In this document: positions 61,563 to 64,000 of the stretch, in pieces
Position numbering within the stretch: the stretch's first letter is position 1
Layout of the letters: each line of letters opens with the position of its first letter
Source of the DNA: Nocardia terrae
Lineage (GTDB): Bacteria > Actinomycetota > Actinomycetes > Mycobacteriales > Mycobacteriaceae
NCBI RefSeq assembly: GCF_009760405.1
Contig: NZ_WRPP01000013.1
Location: 62,001-126,000, forward strand
DNA length: 64,000 nt
Direction of reading: 5' to 3'
Position numbers and translations under genes: made by a program
Notes under the pieces: model-generated
The model's input: only the letters and a program-made list of their open reading frames with translations
Database searches by the model: none
What the model was told of the DNA's origin: nothing

Positions 61563-62346
61563 GAAATCCGCCGATCGCGTCGTTGACCGGATCAGGAGCC
61601 GTCCAATTGGCCGCGTGACCGGCATCGGGAACCGTGATCACGGGACCGGCCCCGGGCAGTCCGGCGGCCAATGCGCCGGATTTGGCGGCGGTGCTCGACG
61701 CATCGTGTTCACCGCGCAACACCATTGCGGGGCAGTGGATCTCGCCCAACTGGTCGAGGACGGATTCTCGATCGATCAAGCAGGCGGCCGCCCGCTCGAT
61801 CGACGAACGGTCACTGGCTGCCCATTTGGCGCGCCACGGCGCCTGATCGGCCGCCGTGCCGCCGATCAGCTGTGGCGCCAAACCGTCTGCCAGCATCGCC
61901 AAGGGCACTTCGGGGTTCGTCCAGGCGTCGAACAGCTCGCGATACTCGGCTTTCTGCTCGTCGGGTGAGGCACCGGCCTCCGTGTCGAGCAGGATCAGCG
62001 CCTCCACGCGCTCCGGTGCGAGCAGCGCGGTTCGCAACGCCGTGTAACCGCCCTGCGACATTCCTCCCACGATCGCACGGTCCACGCGGGCGGCGTCCAT
62101 CACGGCCAGCAGGTCGCGCGCCGAATCCCAATAGCTGAAGGACCGATGGGGTTCCGCGGTGGTGCCGCCGTGCCCCCGGGCGTCCCAGCACAGCACTCGA
62201 AAACCCTTCGCCTCCAGATACTCCACCTGCGGTGCGAACATCGACAGGTCCATGAAGAATCCATGGCTCAACACGACGACGGGGCTGCTGTGATCACCGG
62301 AGTCGGTGTAGAAGATGCGAGCCCCATCGGTACTGACGTACGGCAT
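61531..62346 (-). CDS. Alpha/beta hydrolase
   Basis: 271 residues. Oxyanion region S-H-G-F near 28-31, nucleophile Ser in G-G-M-S-Q-G-G (about 94-100), Asp in G-E-H-D near 214, His in G-H-A-A-N-W near 243. Esterase/haloperoxidase-like group; substrate unknown. ATG 62346 is used; an upstream TTG at 62367 would also fit. Ends 32 bp inside the convergent XRE gene. Confidence 0.85.
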   Translation of the reverse strand: MPYVSTDGARIFYTDSGDHSSPVVVLSHGFFMDLSMFAPQVEYLEAKGFRVLCWDARGHGGTTAEPHRSFSYWDSARDLLAVMDAARVDRAIVGGMSQGGYTALRTALLAPERVEALILLDTEAGASPDEQKAEYRELFDAWTNPEVPLAMLADGLAPQLIGGTAADQAPWRAKWAASDRSSIERAAACLIDRESVLDQLGEIHCPAMVLRGEHDASSTAAKSGALAAGLPGAGPVITVPDAGHAANWTAPDPVNDAIGGFLSRLASSAAR

Positions 62347-62394
62347 TGCCGTAGCGTAACCGCGCAATCCACCGGCTGTCGCGGCCCGAGCACA

Positions 62395-62416
62395 CTCTGT
62401 TCAGAGGTGGGTCCGA
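62395..62416. promoter_or_regulatory. Palindromic motif, copy 2 (before alpha/beta hydrolase gene)
   Basis: CTCTG-TT-CAGAG followed by GTGGGTCCGA, the second copy of the 60605-60626 motif. It lies about 50 bp upstream of the hydrolase start, between that start and the menB stop. Confidence 0.65.
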
Positions 62417-62454
62417 CCGGACGGCCTGGGAAAACCGAAAGAGTGCAGGTCAGC

Positions 62455-63348
62455 TCAGAAGTAGTACGGGTAGGGCTTCCAGTCGGGCTGGCGCTTCTCG
62501 AGGAAGGCGTCGCGGCCTTCGACCGCTTCGTCGGTCATGTAGGCCAGGCGGGTGGCCTCGCCGGCGAAGAGCTGCTGGCCGACCAGTCCGTCGTCTTGGA
62601 GGTTGAAGGCGTACTTCAGCATTCGGATGGCCTGGGGCGACTTGCCGAGGATGTCGGCGGTCCATTCCAGGGCGACGTCTTCGAGTTGCTCGTGGTCCAC
62701 GACGGCGTTGACCGCGCCCATCTGGTGCATCTCTTCGGCGGTGTAGGGCCGTCCCAGGAAGAAGATCTCGCGAGCGAACTTCTGTCCCACCATCTTCGCC
62801 AGGTACGCGCTGCCGTAGCCGGCGTCGAAGCTGCCCACGTCGGCGTCGGTCTGCTTGAACCGGGCGTGCTCGCGCGAGGCCAGTGTCAGGTCGCAGGTGA
62901 CGTGCAGGCTGTGCCCGCCGCCCGCGGCCCACCCGTTGACCAGTGCGATGACCACCTTGGGCATGAAGCGGATGAGTCGCTGCACCTCGAGGATGTGCAG
63001 GCGTCCGGCGCGGGCCACGTCCACGGTGTCGGCGGTCTCGCCGGAGGCGTACTGGTAGCCGCTGCGGCCGCGGATGCGCTGGTCGCCGCCGGAGCAGAAG
63101 GCCCAGCCGCCGTCGCGGGGGCTGGGGCCGTTGCCGGTGAGCAGGACCGCGCCGACGTCGGAGGTCATGCGGGCGTGGTCGAGGGCGCGGTAGAGCTCGT
63201 CGACGGTGTGGGGGCGGAAGGCGTTGCGTACTTCGGGGCGATCGAAGGCGATCCGTACCGTGCCCTGCTCGACATGCCGGTGGTAGGTGATGTCGGTGAG
63301 GTTCTCGAATCCCGGAACGGGCCGCCACAGTGTCGCATTGAAGGTCAC
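62455..63348 (-). CDS. menB: 1,4-dihydroxy-2-naphthoyl-CoA synthase
   Basis: 297 residues of the crotonase fold: F-C-S-G-G-D-Q-R (acyl-CoA/oxyanion), V-N-G-W-A-A-G-G-G-H-S-L and the MenB C-terminus P-Y-P-Y-Y-F. Catalyses ring closure of o-succinylbenzoyl-CoA in menaquinone synthesis. TAAGGT (63356-63361, minus strand) lies 7 nt before GTG 63348, the leaderless pattern; longer in-frame starts would include this promoter. Other men genes are not in this window. Confidence 0.92.
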   Translation of the reverse strand: MTFNATLWRPVPGFENLTDITYHRHVEQGTVRIAFDRPEVRNAFRPHTVDELYRALDHARMTSDVGAVLLTGNGPSPRDGGWAFCSGGDQRIRGRSGYQYASGETADTVDVARAGRLHILEVQRLIRFMPKVVIALVNGWAAGGGHSLHVTCDLTLASREHARFKQTDADVGSFDAGYGSAYLAKMVGQKFAREIFFLGRPYTAEEMHQMGAVNAVVDHEQLEDVALEWTADILGKSPQAIRMLKYAFNLQDDGLVGQQLFAGEATRLAYMTDEAVEGRDAFLEKRQPDWKPYPYYF

Positions 63349-63509
63349 GGGTCTGACCTTAGCCACGTGTCCGACTCGAGATATCCGCGACCCCATACCC
63401 GTCCCGGCGCAGGCGAGCTGAAATGCGTTGCAATGCACCGCTTCTTGCCTGTCGAGACCCGTGTTGTTCGACGTGCGATCCGCACCGCCTGCGTGTCGAC
63501 GCGCTCGAT

Positions 63510-63773
63510 CTAATTGTGGTCCGGGTAGATCCAATGGGGATGTACGGCAGCGAGGTGGTCGTCGATCGCGGTCTCCACCAGCTCCCGCCAATGTGGATTG
63601 TTCTGTGTGGTGTCCTCGTCGCGGAACCACCGGCAACCAACCGAGGGGCACAAGAATCGGTAGGTGCCAAGATTGTCAATGCGGCCTCCCAAACTCACGG
63701 GGCGCTTGCGGCTCGCACCGGTGTTGAGAGGACTGCCGAAGGTTGAAAGTTCATCTCCCACTCCAATACTCAA
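63510..63773 (-). CDS. Small Cys/His protein of unknown function
   Basis: Up to 87 residues ending A-A-V-H-P-H-W-I-Y-P-D-H-N. It has a C-P-S-V-G-C knuckle near residues 42-47 and a following H-W-R...D-D-H-L-A-A-V-H, a possible zinc site. Start is uncertain: TTG 63773 or GTG 63761 are in frame, and no ribosome site is clear. Could be a remnant or a real small protein. Confidence 0.4.
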   Translation of the reverse strand: MSIGVGDELSTFGSPLNTGASRKRPVSLGGRIDNLGTYRFLCPSVGCRWFRDEDTTQNNPHWRELVETAIDDHLAAVHPHWIYPDHN

Positions 63774-63824
63774 TCACAGTCGGATATCGGGGAGACACTT
63801 ACGAACCGTGTGGTACGTGATCTT

Positions 63825-64000
63825 GTGACCGTCGCCTCGTGTCTCGAAGTGCGCAATTCCGCCGGTCTCGGCGATTCGGTGCGCTCCGCGGCGCTGGTTC
63901 GGTCGCTGCTGACGGTGCATGGAAATGTGCTGTACCGCGTTGTCGGTCAGCATGTTTCAACAATGTTGACCGATTTGCGCAAGTTGGTCGACACCCGTAA
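63825..64000 (+). CDS. Start of an unknown gene cut by the window end
   Basis: A frame open from GTG 63825 to the last base (58 full codons, no stop) reads V-T-V-A-S-C-L-E-V-R-N and helical repeats such as V-L-Y-R-V-V-G-Q-H. No recognisable motif; base composition is lower in GC. It could be an ORF by chance or the N-terminus of a gene outside the window. Confidence 0.3.
   Translation, partial: MTVASCLEVRNSAGLGDSVRSAALVRSLLTVHGNVLYRVVGQHVSTMLTDLRKLVDTR

Overview
The window looks like the chromosome of a mycolic-acid-producing actinomycete, most likely Nocardia or a close relative. The evidence is: very high GC with G/C-rich third codon positions; the mycolate block aceE-mabR-fabD-acpM-kas-accD6 in the order known from Mycobacterium tuberculosis (Rv2241-Rv2247) but with one Kas gene where M. 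tuberculosis has two; an antigen-85-type mycolyltransferase; many FAD/F420 oxidoreductases; and a start-site pattern typical of mycolate actinomycetes, in which a TANNNT hexamer lies 6-8 nt before an ATG/GTG (leaderless transcripts). I used that pattern to choose many starts.

Layout. 1-6.3 kb: end of a TetR-like gene, an MFS transporter, two paralogous small exported glycine-zipper proteins flanking a secreted tyrosine phosphatase and a FadD acyl-CoA synthetase. 6.4-11.5 kb: a four-gene leftward operon (di-iron hydrolase, ferredoxin reductase, flavin monooxygenase, SDR) with a divergent TetR regulator and a palindromic site between them, apparently a lipid/ketone oxidation unit. 11.5-27.5 kb: a second FadD, a thioesterase, a large BTAD/NB-ARC regulator, serine hydrolase, mycolyltransferase, a second monooxygenase, an MFS-ArsR operon, a lipoprotein, an NmrA-like protein and a TerD-DUF2510-HNH fusion. 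27.5-40.2 kb: a PabA-PabB fusion, phosphotransferase, DinB-like protein, two beta-lactamase-fold hydrolases, APC permease, DUF3145, lipoprotein, dicarboxylate symporter, LLM oxidoreductase and an ECF sigma factor with a SnoaL-like tail.

40.2-50.8 kb is the conserved core: accD6, kas, acpM, fabD, mabR and aceE leftward, then a lipoprotein, DUF3052 protein and ahpE rightward, as in M. tuberculosis. A perfect palindrome before fabD is a candidate MabR operator, and a strong stem-loop lies between kas and accD6.

50.8-53.3 kb is the most interesting part. A tRNA-Val(UAC) gene is followed by a two-gene, less GC-rich islet (ABC-type ATPase overlapping a DUF4276/Toprim-like protein), and the islet ends with an exact 40-bp copy of the tRNA 3' half. 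This is the footprint of site-specific integration, yet no integrase is present; it looks like a minimal mobile defence cassette. 53.4-64 kb: MocR regulator, cupin, epimerase, a decayed NERD gene, class III aminotransferase, SDR, DUF6907 protein, an XRE regulator whose likely operator motif recurs before the neighbouring alpha/beta hydrolase, menB, and small uncertain ORFs at the right edge.
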